NCBI RefSeq assembly: GCF_026627255.1
Contig: NZ_JAPNLM010000020.1
Coordinates: 77,306 to 124,728 of the forward strand
Source of the DNA: Streptomyces antarcticus
GTDB taxonomy: Bacteria; Actinomycetota; Actinomycetes; Streptomycetales; Streptomycetaceae
Reading direction: 5' to 3'
Length of the DNA stretch: 47,423 bases
Of this stretch, positions 1 through 8,615 are shown in pieces (within the stretch, counting starts at the first letter, position 1; each line of letters opens with the position of its first letter). Both the position numbers and the translations under genes were made by a program. The notes below the pieces were generated by a model. The model did not search any database. It was not told the origin of the DNA and saw nothing but the letters and a program-made list of their open reading frames with translations.

Positions 1-125
1 CCTCCGTACGGCCGTTGCGGCGGCAACCGCGTGAGACAGAGCACTTCTGAAGGTGCGGCGCCCTGCGCGGCGGCGCCAGCATGTCCCCCGGTCCATCAGG
101 TACATCTCACGAGGGAGCGCGAAAC

Positions 126-1466
126 GTGGCATCACGCAGTTCGAGGACAGGCGGCGCGGAGGTCGCCGCACAGCGGAGGGTGCCCGTACTCGACGGCCTC
201 CGTGGGCTCTGCGCCGTGGCAGTCCTCATCTATCACGTGGCCTACACGGCCGGCGTGAGCAATCACTTCGCGGACCCCCGCGCCGACTTCTGGGGATACC
301 TCACCGAGGGCATGGGCGTGTTCCTCCCGCCCTTCTTCGTCCTCTCCGGCCTGATGCTCTACCGGCCGTTCGCCCGCCGCACGGTCACCGGCAGCGGCCC
401 CCGGACGAAGGTCGTGCCCTTCATCGGGCGTCGTGCCGTGCGCATCGTCCCGGCCTTCTGGGTGCTGGTCCTCGCGTCGATCCTGCTCCTCGACTACGAC
501 AAGATCGACGGCGTCTGGTTCTTCCTGCGCCCGCTGCTGATGATCCACTTCTTCGTCCGTACCGAATGGATCACCGGCATCGAGCCGACGTGGACCGTCC
601 CGACGGAGATGCTCTTCTACGTGGCGCTGCCGGCCCTGGCCTGGCTCATGCACAAGTTCGCGCACCGGGCGGCCACCGCGGCCCAGCGGGCCCGCCGCCT
701 GTTCGTGCCGCTCGTCGTGCTGGTGCTGATCGGCATGGCGTGGACGGCGTACTGCTTCCTGCCCTCGACGGCCGCCGATGTCTGGTACCTGTCCTTCTTC
801 CCGTTCGGCTACATCGGCTACTTCGCCGGCGGAATGGCGCTGGCGGTCCTGCTGTCCTACGCCGAGGTCTCCCCGAAGAAGCCCGCCCTGCTGCGCTGGG
901 CCGCCAAGTGGCCGATGGGCTTCTGGCTCGTCGCGCTCCTGGCCTACCTGGCGAACGTGCCGCACCCCTTCGGTGAGCCGGGTATGGGCAACTGGGGCGC
1001 TCTCACCCAGCAGATGGTCCTGCACGCGCTGTTCTTCGTCTTCTCCATGTGTGTGGTCATCCCGCTGGTCACCCCGGGCGCCAACTCGAAGAGCATGAAC
1101 CTCCTGCTGGCCAACAAGCCGATGGTGTTCCTGGGGAAGATCTCCTACGGCATCTACCTGTGGCACGTGTTCTTCATCCACGTCGTCCTGAACAACGGCA
1201 GCATGTTCGGCAAGCCGGCCGTCAACTCGGGTCTGCTGCGCGGCACGGTCGGGTTCGGCACCATGCTGACCCTCGTCCTGCTGGGGACCCTCGTGACGGC
1301 GCTCGCCAGCCACTACGTCCTGGAGGAGCCCCTCAACAAGAAGCTCCGCGGCTATTTCGACCGCAAGTCCCGCGAAAACGGCGACGGCGGCACGCCCGCG
1401 GACCCGAAGACCGGCGGTGCGGCCCCCGCTTCCGCCGCCGACCAGCCCGTTCTGACCTCGGCCTGA
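126..1466 (+). CDS. Membrane acyltransferase, family 3 (OafA-like)
   Basis: This is a polytopic membrane O-acyltransferase of about 446 aa that would transfer an acyl group from a CoA or lipid donor to a sugar or hydroxyl acceptor at the cytoplasmic membrane. The N-terminus shows the family signature LDGLRGLCAVAVLIYH, followed by about ten hydrophobic segments and a hydrophilic Pro/Ala-rich tail. I chose the GTG at 126 because GAGGGAG lies a few bases upstream; an in-frame ATG at 81 would add 15 poorly conserved residues. It stands alone on the plus strand at the edge of the tailoring block and ends in a strong hairpin. Acylation of an enediyne sugar or side group is an inference; a cell-envelope role is equally possible. 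Confidence 0.8.
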   Translation: MASRSSRTGGAEVAAQRRVPVLDGLRGLCAVAVLIYHVAYTAGVSNHFADPRADFWGYLTEGMGVFLPPFFVLSGLMLYRPFARRTVTGSGPRTKVVPFIGRRAVRIVPAFWVLVLASILLLDYDKIDGVWFFLRPLLMIHFFVRTEWITGIEPTWTVPTEMLFYVALPALAWLMHKFAHRAATAAQRARRLFVPLVVLVLIGMAWTAYCFLPSTAADVWYLSFFPFGYIGYFAGGMALAVLLSYAEVSPKKPALLRWAAKWPMGFWLVALLAYLANVPHPFGEPGMGNWGALTQQMVLHALFFVFSMCVVIPLVTPGANSKSMNLLLANKPMVFLGKISYGIYLWHVFFIHVVLNNGSMFGKPAVNSGLLRGTVGFGTMLTLVLLGTLVTALASHYVLEEPLNKKLRGYFDRKSRENGDGGTPADPKTGGAAPASAADQPVLTSA

Positions 1467-1494
1467 CGCGGTCTGCCCCACGTCCCCCCTCATG

Positions 1495-1533
1495 AGGGTG
1501 TGTCTCCTGCTCCGGCAGGAGGCACACCCTTTT
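1495..1533 (+). terminator. Intrinsic terminator of the acyltransferase gene
   Basis: A 16-bp stem (1495-1510 with 1515-1530, one G-T pair) closes on the loop TCCG and is followed by TTT. It begins 29 nt after the acyltransferase stop codon. Confidence 0.75.
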
Positions 1534-1638
1534 GCGCTTGCCCCGTACGGGACGGGGCACGGCCGGTGGCGGGTGGCCGGTCCCGGTGGCGGCTGTCCGG
1601 TCCCGGCCGTGGCCGTGGCCGGGACCGGACAGCCGAAA

Positions 1639-1674
1639 GGGGGTGGCCGGCTCCGGAAGGAGCCGGCCACCCCC
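1639..1674 (-). terminator. Hairpin terminator of the epoxide hydrolase gene
   Basis: A perfect 16-bp GC-rich stem (1639-1654 with 1659-1674) has a GGAA loop. It lies 20 nt beyond the stop codon of the minus-strand epoxide hydrolase gene and faces the acyltransferase terminator. Confidence 0.7.
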
Positions 1675-1693
1675 TGGCCGTGCGGGGGACGTG

Positions 1694-2854
1694 CTACCGA
1701 AGCGGGCGGGCGAAGGTCCGGACGTCCTCGACGAGCAGCGCGGGCTGCTCCAGTGCGGCGAAGTGGCCGCCCTTGGCGAACTCGCTCCAGTGGGTGAGCG
1801 AGGGGAGCAGCGGGTCCGCCCAGCGGCGGATCGGCAGCGCCGCGTCCTCCGGGAAGACCGCGACGCCGACGGGCATCTCCAGCGGCCACGGGCCGCCCCA
1901 GGTCTTGATGAAGGCCTCGTCACCGTGCGCGGACTCGTAGTACAGCTGGGCGCTGGAGCCGGCGGTGGCGGTGAACCAGTAGATCGAGACGTTCGTCAGG
2001 AGCTGCTCACGGCTGACGGCGTCCTCGGGGACCTTGTCGGCGGCCGTCCACTCCTTGAACTTCTCGGTGATCCAGGCCAGCTGGCCCACCGGCGAGTCGG
2101 TGAGACCGTACGAGAGGGTCTGCGGGCGGGTGGACTGGATCCGCTGCCAGCCCATGCCGTCCTGCTGGAAGCGGCCGGCGAACTCCAGGCGGGAGAGGTC
2201 CGTCTCGTCCAGGTCCGCGAACGCCGCAGGATCCTGCGGCGGGAAGGTCACGAACATGTTCACGTGGACACCGGCCACGTGCTCCGGGTCGACCAGGCCC
2301 AGTTCGAGGGAGATGGCCATGCCCCAGTCGCCGCCCTGGACGAAGTACCGGTCGTAGCCGAGGCGGCTCATCAGCTCGGCCCAGGCACGGGCCACCCGCC
2401 GGGTGTCCCAGCCGGCCTGCCCGGTCGGTCCGGAGAAGCCGTAGCCCGGGATGGAGGGGATGACGACGTGGAAGGCGTCCGCGGGGTCGCCACCGTGGGC
2501 CGCGGGGTCGGTCAGCGGGCCGATCACGTCGAGGAACTCCGCCACGGATCCCGGCCAGCCGTGCGTGATGATCAGCGGCCTGGCCGTCGGCTCCGGCGAC
2601 TTGACGTGCAGGAAGTGGACGTCGGCCCCGTCGATCTCCGTGATGAACTGGGGGTGCTGGTTGAGCCGGGCCTCTGCGGCCCGCCAGTCGAACTCCGAGC
2701 GCCAGTACTCGGCCAGCTCCTTCAGGTACTCGGTGGGAACACCGCGGGTCCAGCCCGAGTTGGGGATCTCGCCGTCGGGCCAGCGGGTGCGTGCGAGACG
2801 GTCTTGCAGGTCGTCGATGTCGGCCTGCGGAATCTCGATACGGAACGGACGCAT
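1694..2854 (-). CDS. Epoxide hydrolase, alpha/beta fold (SgcF/NcsF type)
   Basis: The 386-aa protein matches alpha/beta-hydrolase epoxide hydrolases with an N-terminal EHN domain (about residues 1-85). Visible motifs are HGWPG (98-102, oxyanion hole), the nucleophile Asp176 in GGDWG, and His364 in GHFAALEQP. These enzymes open an epoxide to a vicinal diol. In C-1027 and neocarzinostatin pathways, relatives (SgcF, NcsF1/F2) act on epoxides of the enediyne core, so the same role is likely here. The ATG at 2854 starts directly with the conserved MRPFRIEIP segment. It is the last minus-strand gene of the tailoring block. No motif residue appears to be missing. Confidence 0.88.
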   Translation of the reverse strand: MRPFRIEIPQADIDDLQDRLARTRWPDGEIPNSGWTRGVPTEYLKELAEYWRSEFDWRAAEARLNQHPQFITEIDGADVHFLHVKSPEPTARPLIITHGWPGSVAEFLDVIGPLTDPAAHGGDPADAFHVVIPSIPGYGFSGPTGQAGWDTRRVARAWAELMSRLGYDRYFVQGGDWGMAISLELGLVDPEHVAGVHVNMFVTFPPQDPAAFADLDETDLSRLEFAGRFQQDGMGWQRIQSTRPQTLSYGLTDSPVGQLAWITEKFKEWTAADKVPEDAVSREQLLTNVSIYWFTATAGSSAQLYYESAHGDEAFIKTWGGPWPLEMPVGVAVFPEDAALPIRRWADPLLPSLTHWSEFAKGGHFAALEQPALLVEDVRTFARPLR

Positions 2855-2910
2855 GGAAGGGAAGCCTCTCGTTGTGCCCGGTCGGCCCGTCGGCCGCGCC
2901 GGGCTCGGTG

Positions 2911-4323
2911 TCAGTGGTGGGCGGCGGTGGCGCGGTCAGGCGTCCTGGTCCTGACCGGCGGCAGGGGCACGACGGCCTTGCCCGACCGCATGGCCCGGGA
3001 GACGCGCAGTACCCGGAGCACCGTCCGGGGGCGCAGCAGCGCCGGCGGCGGGTCGATCAGCCCGGCCACTCGGATGAAGGCCTCACTGAGCGCGGGGTCG
3101 TACACGGCGGCGGCCTGGAGCCTGGCCACGTAGGCGTTGATCATCCTGAGCATGGGCGAGCGCTTGCCCGCGACCCCGGCGTAGCCGAGGTCCGAGCCCG
3201 CCGCGAGCTCCCAGGGAGCCTTGATCTTCGCTGCGATGTCCTTGAAGAACACGGCCGCGCTCGGCGCGGAACCGCGTTCCAGGTGCCGCCGGAGCTCCAG
3301 CGACTCCAGTGCGGCGACCGTCATGCCCTGGGCGTAGATCGGGTTGAAGCTGCACACGGCGTCGCCCATGACGAGGAAGCCCCCGGGGAAGCTCTGGAGC
3401 CGCTCGTAGTGGCGCCAGACGCTGGCCGGGTAACGGTGCATCACCGGGTCGTCCAGCGGCTCGGCGTCCACGATCGCGTCGTGGATGTCGGGGATCGGCA
3501 GCGACCGCACGAAGGCGAGGAAGCCCTCGGGGTCCGTCGGCGGGTGGTCCCCGAGGATTCCGGTCAAGGAGAGCTCGAAGCGGTTCCCCTCCCCCGGCAG
3601 CCGGTAGAAGAAGCCACCCCGCGGGTGCTCCGGCGTCGCGGCGGGGATGATCGCCTGGTCGTCGCCGAGCGGGTCAGTGTCCAGCCGGTAGTGCCGCGTC
3701 GTGTAGGCGAGGTCGATCTCGACGCGCTCCTCTTCGGGCCTCGCGTAGCCCAGCTCCTCGAGCCAGACCGGTGTGCGCGACCCCCGCCCCGTGGTGTCGA
3801 CGACGAGGTCGGCCTCGAGCGTGCGCGGGGCGCTGCCGGTCTCGCGCGCCTGGACGAGCACGCCGGTCACCCGGGTGCGGTCCGCCGTCGTGTCCAGCCC
3901 GAGGATGTCGTGCTCCTCCAGGAACGCGACGTTGGGAAGGGCCTTCACGCGGCGGCGTACGTGCTGCTCCAGCACCGGACGGGTGGCGGGCAGCGCGATC
4001 AGTCCGGTGGGACCGGGCGCCATCCGCCGGCCGTTGAAGTACCAGCGGATGTCACCGCCGAAGTCGCCGGGTTCGACACCGGCGGTCTTCAGTTCCTCGG
4101 TGAGACCGGGGAACTGCTGCTCGAGGATCTGCTGGCCCCGGGCCACGAGACCGTGGGCGTGACGGCCCTGCGGCACCCCGCGGCGCGGCCCGGAGCTGTC
4201 CGCCAGGCGGTCCCGGTCGACCAGCAGGACCTCTGCGTAGCTTTCGGAGAGTACTCGGGCGGCGAGGAGTCCCGCCATGCTGCCTCCGAGCACCACTGCC
4301 CGGATTCCGGCCGTCTTGCCCAC
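2911..4323 (-). CDS. FAD-dependent monooxygenase/oxidoreductase
   Basis: This is a flavoprotein of about 470 aa with an N-terminal Rossmann motif (VVLGGSMAGLLAARVL), a conserved DTTGRGSRTP segment, and the C-terminal FAD motif GDAVCSFNPIYAQGM of the aromatic hydroxylase/halogenase group. It would use reduced FAD to hydroxylate or oxidise a small molecule in the cytoplasm. The lysine-containing WxWxIP motif of flavin-dependent halogenases is not seen, so hydroxylase or epoxidase activity is more likely. I prefer the GTG at 4323, 8 nt after GAAGAGG, over the GTG at 4332 that overlaps this ribosome-binding site. It lies between the epoxide hydrolase and the NTF2-like gene and may generate the epoxide opened by its neighbour; that link is inference. 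Confidence 0.82.
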   Translation of the reverse strand: MGKTAGIRAVVLGGSMAGLLAARVLSESYAEVLLVDRDRLADSSGPRRGVPQGRHAHGLVARGQQILEQQFPGLTEELKTAGVEPGDFGGDIRWYFNGRRMAPGPTGLIALPATRPVLEQHVRRRVKALPNVAFLEEHDILGLDTTADRTRVTGVLVQARETGSAPRTLEADLVVDTTGRGSRTPVWLEELGYARPEEERVEIDLAYTTRHYRLDTDPLGDDQAIIPAATPEHPRGGFFYRLPGEGNRFELSLTGILGDHPPTDPEGFLAFVRSLPIPDIHDAIVDAEPLDDPVMHRYPASVWRHYERLQSFPGGFLVMGDAVCSFNPIYAQGMTVAALESLELRRHLERGSAPSAAVFFKDIAAKIKAPWELAAGSDLGYAGVAGKRSPMLRMINAYVARLQAAAVYDPALSEAFIRVAGLIDPPPALLRPRTVLRVLRVSRAMRSGKAVVPLPPVRTRTPDRATAAHH

Positions 4324-4351
4324 TGTGTTCACCTCTTCGGGATGGCGTCGG

Positions 4352-4774
4352 TCAGGAGGCGTTGCGAGGAGTGTTCTGGTAGGCAGCGAGGAGCCACTGC
4401 CCGTGCTTCTTGGTCAGGACCCAGATGGCCCGGACCGCCCGCTCGGCGGCGACCTCGGTCTCGCCCGGGGCGAGGACGCCGCCCGCCGTGATGACGACGA
4501 CGTTCTCCGGCGACAGGAACTTGACGGCGAGCGGGGCGCCCGTGACACGGGTTCCCTTGTACGGACCGGCGAAGGCCTGTGCCATGAAGGCGGCGATCTG
4601 CTCCCGTCCGGTCTCGTGGACGCCGGGCAGCACCATGGTGCCGTCCTCGGTGAAGACGTCGGCGAAGGCGGCGGCGTCGTGCGCGGCCCAGGCCTCGATG
4701 ATGCGTTGCGGCACCGCGGCGACGGCGGCGGTGTCGTCGGCGAGGGTGGCGGGGGCGGTGGTCGTGGCAGTCAT
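4352..4774 (-). CDS. NTF2-like SgcJ/SnoaL-type protein
   Basis: The 140-aa product is a compact cone-shaped NTF2-like protein of the TIGR02246/SgcJ kind (IIEAWAAHDAAAFADVFTED, then GxHETGREQIAAFM and a C-terminal WVLTKKHGQWLLAAYQNT). SgcJ homologues recur in enediyne clusters and are thought to bind or process polyketide intermediates, but the exact reaction is not established. The ATG at 4772-4774 follows an AGAGGGA ribosome-binding site; upstream in-frame sequence is low-quality and was excluded. It sits 28 nt upstream of the FAD monooxygenase gene on the same strand, so the two are probably co-transcribed. Confidence 0.85.
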   Translation of the reverse strand: MTATTTAPATLADDTAAVAAVPQRIIEAWAAHDAAAFADVFTEDGTMVLPGVHETGREQIAAFMAQAFAGPYKGTRVTGAPLAVKFLSPENVVVITAGGVLAPGETEVAAERAVRAIWVLTKKHGQWLLAAYQNTPRNAS

Positions 4775-4853
4775 ATTCGAATCCCTCTTTGGTCGGGTCG
4801 GTCTCGTTCGGACGTTCGGAAGCACCGCACGGTGAGGCACGGTGCGGTGCGGG

Positions 4854-6362
4854 TCAGGAGGGCAGCTCGATCGAGAGACCATGACGGAAGACGTTCCGCG
4901 GGTCGTAGGTCTTCTTGACCTGCTGCAGCCGGGGGTAGTTGGCCTTGTAGTACAAGGTCTGCCAGCCGGCGTCCGAGGTATTCCAGGCCGGGTCGGCGAG
5001 GTCCACGTCCGGGTAGCTGATGTAGGAGCCGTCGTTGACGTCGTCCGGCCTGGGGACGCCGCCGGTCTCGGCGTACACGTCGCGGTAGAAGGCGCGTACC
5101 CAAGCGGTGTGCTTCCCGTCGTCCGCCGGGTCGGTCCAGGCGCCGGCCGAGTAGGACGCCTTGAGGATCGAGTCGCGCTGGGGAACGGCGGTGGCGTCGG
5201 GGGCCACGGCGTTGACCTGCCCCCCGAATCCGGTCAGCACGAGGCAGGCCATGGGGTTGTCGTACCCGGGGTCGGACAGGTGCCGGTACACGGCTGCGAG
5301 CTGGTGCTCCGTGAAGCCGCGGCGCAGGTAGCCGGCCTTGTTCTTGTAGCGGCCGCGAGGATCGCTGGGCCAGCTGTAGGAAGGCATCCAGGTGTCCATC
5401 CAGGACACCACCTGCTCCTCGACGGACAGCGGCTGGACGCCGGTGGCACTGGTGATCGCGGCCAGGTGGCCGGCCATCAGCTCCGCGGCGCCGGGCACGT
5501 CCTCGTCGATGACCGTGTTCAGGAAGAACACGCCGGCGGACCGGTGCAGGACGATGAGGTTGCCCCAGATGTGCCGGCCTTCGGAGTCCGGCGCGCTGTT
5601 CTGCTCGTGCCACGCGGTGTAGCCGGCCAGGATCCGGGTGAACGACTTCTCGTCCAGCCCGTCCCAGGACCAGGTGACGTCGGCGCGGCGGATCCGACGG
5701 GGCGCGCGCGGCAGGGCCTGCTCCGGAGCGGCCGGGACGCCTCCGGGGCTCCGCAGCCAGTACCGGGTGACCACGCCGAAGTTCCCGCCGCCTCCGCCGG
5801 TGTGGGCCCACCACAGGTCGTGGTGCGGATCGTCGCTCTGGCGCGTCGCCACGACGGTCCGCACATGGCCGGACGCGTCCACGGCCACGACCTCGACGGC
5901 GTACAGGTGGTCGACGACCAGGCCGTCGCGGCGCGAGAGATGGCCGTAGCCGCCTCCCGCGATGTGTCCGCCGACGCCGACCTCGAAGCAGGTGCCGCCG
6001 GGGATGGTGACGCCCCAGCCGTCGAAGAGCTCCCGGTAGACGTGGTCCAGGGTCGCTCCGCCCTCGATGGCGAAGGCCCCCATGTCCTCGTCGTAGGAGA
6101 CGGCCGACATCGGCGAAAGGTCGATCAGTACCCGGATGCCGGGGGAAGAGGTGAAGTCCTCGAAGCAGTGGCCGCCGCTGCGGACGGCCGGCCGCAGACC
6201 GGCGTCGGCGGCTTCCTGGAGGGCGGCCGCCACCTCGGCGGTGGTCCGGACGAGCCTCACGTAGTCGGGGCGGCCGGTGAAGCGGTGGTTGTAGCCCTCC
6301 ACCAGGCCCGGGTAGCGCTCGTCGCCCGGGGTGATGGTCACCCCACGGCTGTCGTCGGACAT
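4854..6362 (-). CDS. Berberine-bridge-type FAD oxidase, bicovalent flavin
   Basis: The protein is 502 aa, with an FAD-binding PCMH domain in the first half and a C-terminal BBE domain (YDPRNVFRHGLSIEL). His65 in SGGHCFED and Cys125 in GGTCFEVGVGG are at the positions that carry the 8-alpha-histidyl and 6-S-cysteinyl bonds in this family, so bicovalent FAD is expected. Such oxidases dehydrogenate alcohols or C-H bonds and are common tailoring enzymes; no Tat or Sec signal is visible. The ATG at 6362 follows GGAGGAG. The frame stays open upstream without a stop, but that part looks non-coding. It is probably followed by the SgcJ-like gene in one transcript. Confidence 0.87.
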   Translation of the reverse strand: MSDDSRGVTITPGDERYPGLVEGYNHRFTGRPDYVRLVRTTAEVAAALQEAADAGLRPAVRSGGHCFEDFTSSPGIRVLIDLSPMSAVSYDEDMGAFAIEGGATLDHVYRELFDGWGVTIPGGTCFEVGVGGHIAGGGYGHLSRRDGLVVDHLYAVEVVAVDASGHVRTVVATRQSDDPHHDLWWAHTGGGGGNFGVVTRYWLRSPGGVPAAPEQALPRAPRRIRRADVTWSWDGLDEKSFTRILAGYTAWHEQNSAPDSEGRHIWGNLIVLHRSAGVFFLNTVIDEDVPGAAELMAGHLAAITSATGVQPLSVEEQVVSWMDTWMPSYSWPSDPRGRYKNKAGYLRRGFTEHQLAAVYRHLSDPGYDNPMACLVLTGFGGQVNAVAPDATAVPQRDSILKASYSAGAWTDPADDGKHTAWVRAFYRDVYAETGGVPRPDDVNDGSYISYPDVDLADPAWNTSDAGWQTLYYKANYPRLQQVKKTYDPRNVFRHGLSIELPS

Positions 6363-6742
6363 GGCTGGCTCCTCCTGCGGCGGTCGTGCCTGGTGCTGTG
6401 CCGGGAGGTCCGCCGGGGCGCGGCGTCCGGTGCGGTACATCTCAAGGGGCGCAGGACCGCGGCTCGTACGGGACGTACTTGCGCGGTCCGACAACGCAGC
6501 GAGGTGCCGTGCCGGGCGTCGCGACGCGGTGAACCTTTCCGGTCGCAGCACTAGAAGGTCACATCCGCCGGGGGCGGCCACATCTCCCAATATGCGGAGT
6601 TGCCCGGTGCGGGTCCGGGCGGCAGGGCCGATCAACAGCCAGCCGTAGGCGGCCAGGGCCCGCCAGACGGGGCGCAGGAGGGTACTCGGGGTGGGGGACA
6701 CGGGGTCCGCTTCTCTCGCCGGGGGACGGTACCGTCCGACCG
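6363..6742. other. Intergenic region, no gene assigned
   Basis: These 380 bp separate the prephenate dehydrogenase gene from the BBE oxidase gene, both on the minus strand. The BBE frame is open through the whole stretch, but the would-be product is Arg/Pro-rich and the real start has its own ribosome-binding site. It probably carries the promoter of the BBE operon. I see no clear -10/-35 pair or long hairpin. Confidence 0.5.
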
Positions 6743-7654
6743 TCAGGTCCGGCCGGAGGGCGGCGCATCCTCTCCCGTGCGGTGCTGCGGGGCACCGGCG
6801 AGGGCGCGCCGGCCCCGTACTCCGGGCTCGAGGAGCAGGGCCAGTTCGACCGGGGCGGTGTCCGCGCCCTCGCGCAGGATCCGGGCGGCCCCGGCGATCC
6901 GTTCGGCGATCCGGTCGAGGATGTCGGCGACCGGGCCGGCGTTCTGCGTCAGGACGTCGCCCCCGACGACCGGGTCCGTTCCGGCGGCCCGGACCGCCGT
7001 GATCAGCTCCGGACCGCCGAGGCGGGCCAGCCCGGCCTCCGCGCCGGCGAACTCCGCCGCGAGGGCCGCCTGCACCAGGTAGGGGGCGTGGGACACGGCG
7101 GCCAGGGCCTCGTCGTGGGCCTCGGGGGCCATGTCCTGCCGGACCGCGCCGCACCGGCGGACCAGCTCATCCACCACGTCCAGGGCCCAGCCCGGGGTGG
7201 TGTCGTACGGGCAGAGGATCCAGGGGCGCCCGGCGAACCGGCCCGCCCGGGCGACCGCTTCTCCTGCGGGCCCGGGATCCGCGTCCGGGCCGGCCAGAGG
7301 GTGGCCGGGTACGTAGCCCTTGAGGTCGCATCCCCGCAGCTCCGCCTCCGCGGTGACGATGTCCTTCGTCCCGGCCGTGTCGGTGTAGACGTTGCCCAGC
7401 CCCCGCAGCTGTGCGGCCTGCAGGACGTCGACGACGGCTGACGGCGGGGTGGCGACGACGACGAGGTCGGCCGGCGGGGTGGCCTGGGTCCACGGGGACC
7501 CGGCGCCCAGGGCCGCCGCCCCGGCCGCCACCAGCGGGTCCTGGTCGAGCAGGGTGACCTCGACGCCCGACCCTGTCAGGGCGAGGGCGATGGAGGTACC
7601 TGTGGTGCCGCAGCCGATGACGACGGCGGTGCGCAGGGCGGTGGTGGCGGTCAT
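6743..7654 (-). CDS. Prephenate dehydrogenase (TyrA-like)
   Basis: The 303-aa protein has an N-terminal dinucleotide-binding fold (VVIGCGTTGTSIALAL, GxGxxG near residues 14-19), the family segment GYVPGHPLAGPD with the catalytic His, and a helical dimerisation domain with SHAPYLVQAAL. It would convert prephenate to 4-hydroxyphenylpyruvate with NAD(P)+. There is no chorismate mutase or ACT domain. Several enediynes carry tyrosine-derived or shikimate-derived groups, so a pathway copy may raise precursor supply; this is inference. The ATG at 7654 follows AGGAG by 6 nt. The C-terminal 30 residues are Arg/Gly-rich and probably disordered. Confidence 0.82.
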   Translation of the reverse strand: MTATTALRTAVVIGCGTTGTSIALALTGSGVEVTLLDQDPLVAAGAAALGAGSPWTQATPPADLVVVATPPSAVVDVLQAAQLRGLGNVYTDTAGTKDIVTAEAELRGCDLKGYVPGHPLAGPDADPGPAGEAVARAGRFAGRPWILCPYDTTPGWALDVVDELVRRCGAVRQDMAPEAHDEALAAVSHAPYLVQAALAAEFAGAEAGLARLGGPELITAVRAAGTDPVVGGDVLTQNAGPVADILDRIAERIAGAARILREGADTAPVELALLLEPGVRGRRALAGAPQHRTGEDAPPSGRT

Positions 7655-7747
7655 GGGGGCTCCTGGTGCGGGCTGCGGGGCTGCGTGGGGTGCGGGCGGG
7701 TGCCTGGTGGGCTTCGGGCGGAGAGCGGCACGGTGGTCACGGGTGGC

Positions 7748-8557
7748 TCAGTGGTCGCAGTTCTGGTGGGCGAACTGGCCGGGGGTGCGCCCCTCGCCGG
7801 CCGGACCGCGGTAGGCCTGGGCGATGTCCAGCCAGCGGTCGGCCTGCGCGCCGGTGGCGGTCAGGGCCAGGTCGTCACGGTGGCGACGGCGGGTGACCAG
7901 CAGGCAGAAGTCCTCGGCGGGGCCGGTGATCTTGTTCTCGGCGTCCTCGGGGCCGAAGGCCCACACCTCGCCGGCCGGGGAGGTCACCTCGATGCGGAAG
8001 GGTTCGGCGGGCGGGGTCAGGCCGCGCGAGAGGTAGCCGAAGTCGCGGGTGAGGAAGGCGAAGAGGGCCAGGTGGCGCAGCCGGTCGGTGGCCTCGCGGC
8101 GCACGCCGAGGGCGTCGGCGATGTCCTGTCCGTGCCCGAAGAGCTCCATGATTCCGGCGGAGGCCAGCACGGTGGGCGGCAGCGGGTTGACCAGCCACGG
8201 GACGACCTGGTCCGCGGGAACGGCGGCGAGGGCGTCGACGGAGGACTGGCCGAGGGCCCGGAAGCGGCCCAGGAGCTGGGCCGGCGGGAACTTGTTGAAC
8301 TGCTGGAGCGCGGCGTTGACGGAGCCGTCGAAGTCGTGGGCGGCGCCGGCGGCGATCTTCGCGAAGGCCTCGCCATCCGAGGCGGCGGTGCCCGCCAGGT
8401 GGAAGATGAAGGTCAGGTGGGCGATCTGGTCGGCGATGCTCCACCCGGTCGCGGGGGTCGGGGTGGCCCAGCCGGCCTCGTCCAGGCCCTCGACGAGGCG
8501 GGCGGTCTCCTCGATCTCGGTGGCCAGGTCCTTCAGTACGTCGTTGAGCGTGCTCAT
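7748..8557 (-). CDS. TIGR03084-type protein, maleylpyruvate isomerase/DinB fold
   Basis: The 269-aa protein shows the N-terminal four-helix fold of mycothiol-dependent maleylpyruvate isomerases and DinB proteins (WSIADQIAHLTFIFHLA; a second histidine in IMELFGHGQDIADALG). These supply the usual metal-ligand histidines. The C-terminal third matches the small extra domain of the TIGR03084 group. The physiological reaction is unknown; a mycothiol-dependent isomerisation or detoxification is plausible. The ATG at 8557 follows AAGGAGA by 7 nt. It is flanked by the prephenate dehydrogenase and AhpD-like genes on the same strand. Confidence 0.75.
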   Translation of the reverse strand: MSTLNDVLKDLATEIEETARLVEGLDEAGWATPTPATGWSIADQIAHLTFIFHLAGTAASDGEAFAKIAAGAAHDFDGSVNAALQQFNKFPPAQLLGRFRALGQSSVDALAAVPADQVVPWLVNPLPPTVLASAGIMELFGHGQDIADALGVRREATDRLRHLALFAFLTRDFGYLSRGLTPPAEPFRIEVTSPAGEVWAFGPEDAENKITGPAEDFCLLVTRRRHRDDLALTATGAQADRWLDIAQAYRGPAGEGRTPGQFAHQNCDH

Positions 8558-8615
8558 GATGTGTCTCCTTGGACTGGTGTCCGTGTCGTTGTTCGGGGGG
8601 TGGGGAAGCCGCCGG

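Noticed and set aside
98..110. GGTACATCTCA shared with the 6434-6444 region
   Set aside because: An 11-base match, in different orientation relative to the genes, is too short to claim a common regulator.
6363..6710. In-frame upstream extension of the BBE oxidase, including a GTG near 6700
   Set aside because: The extension is Arg/Pro-rich, and a strong GGAGGAG site precedes the ATG at 6362, which gives the usual family length.
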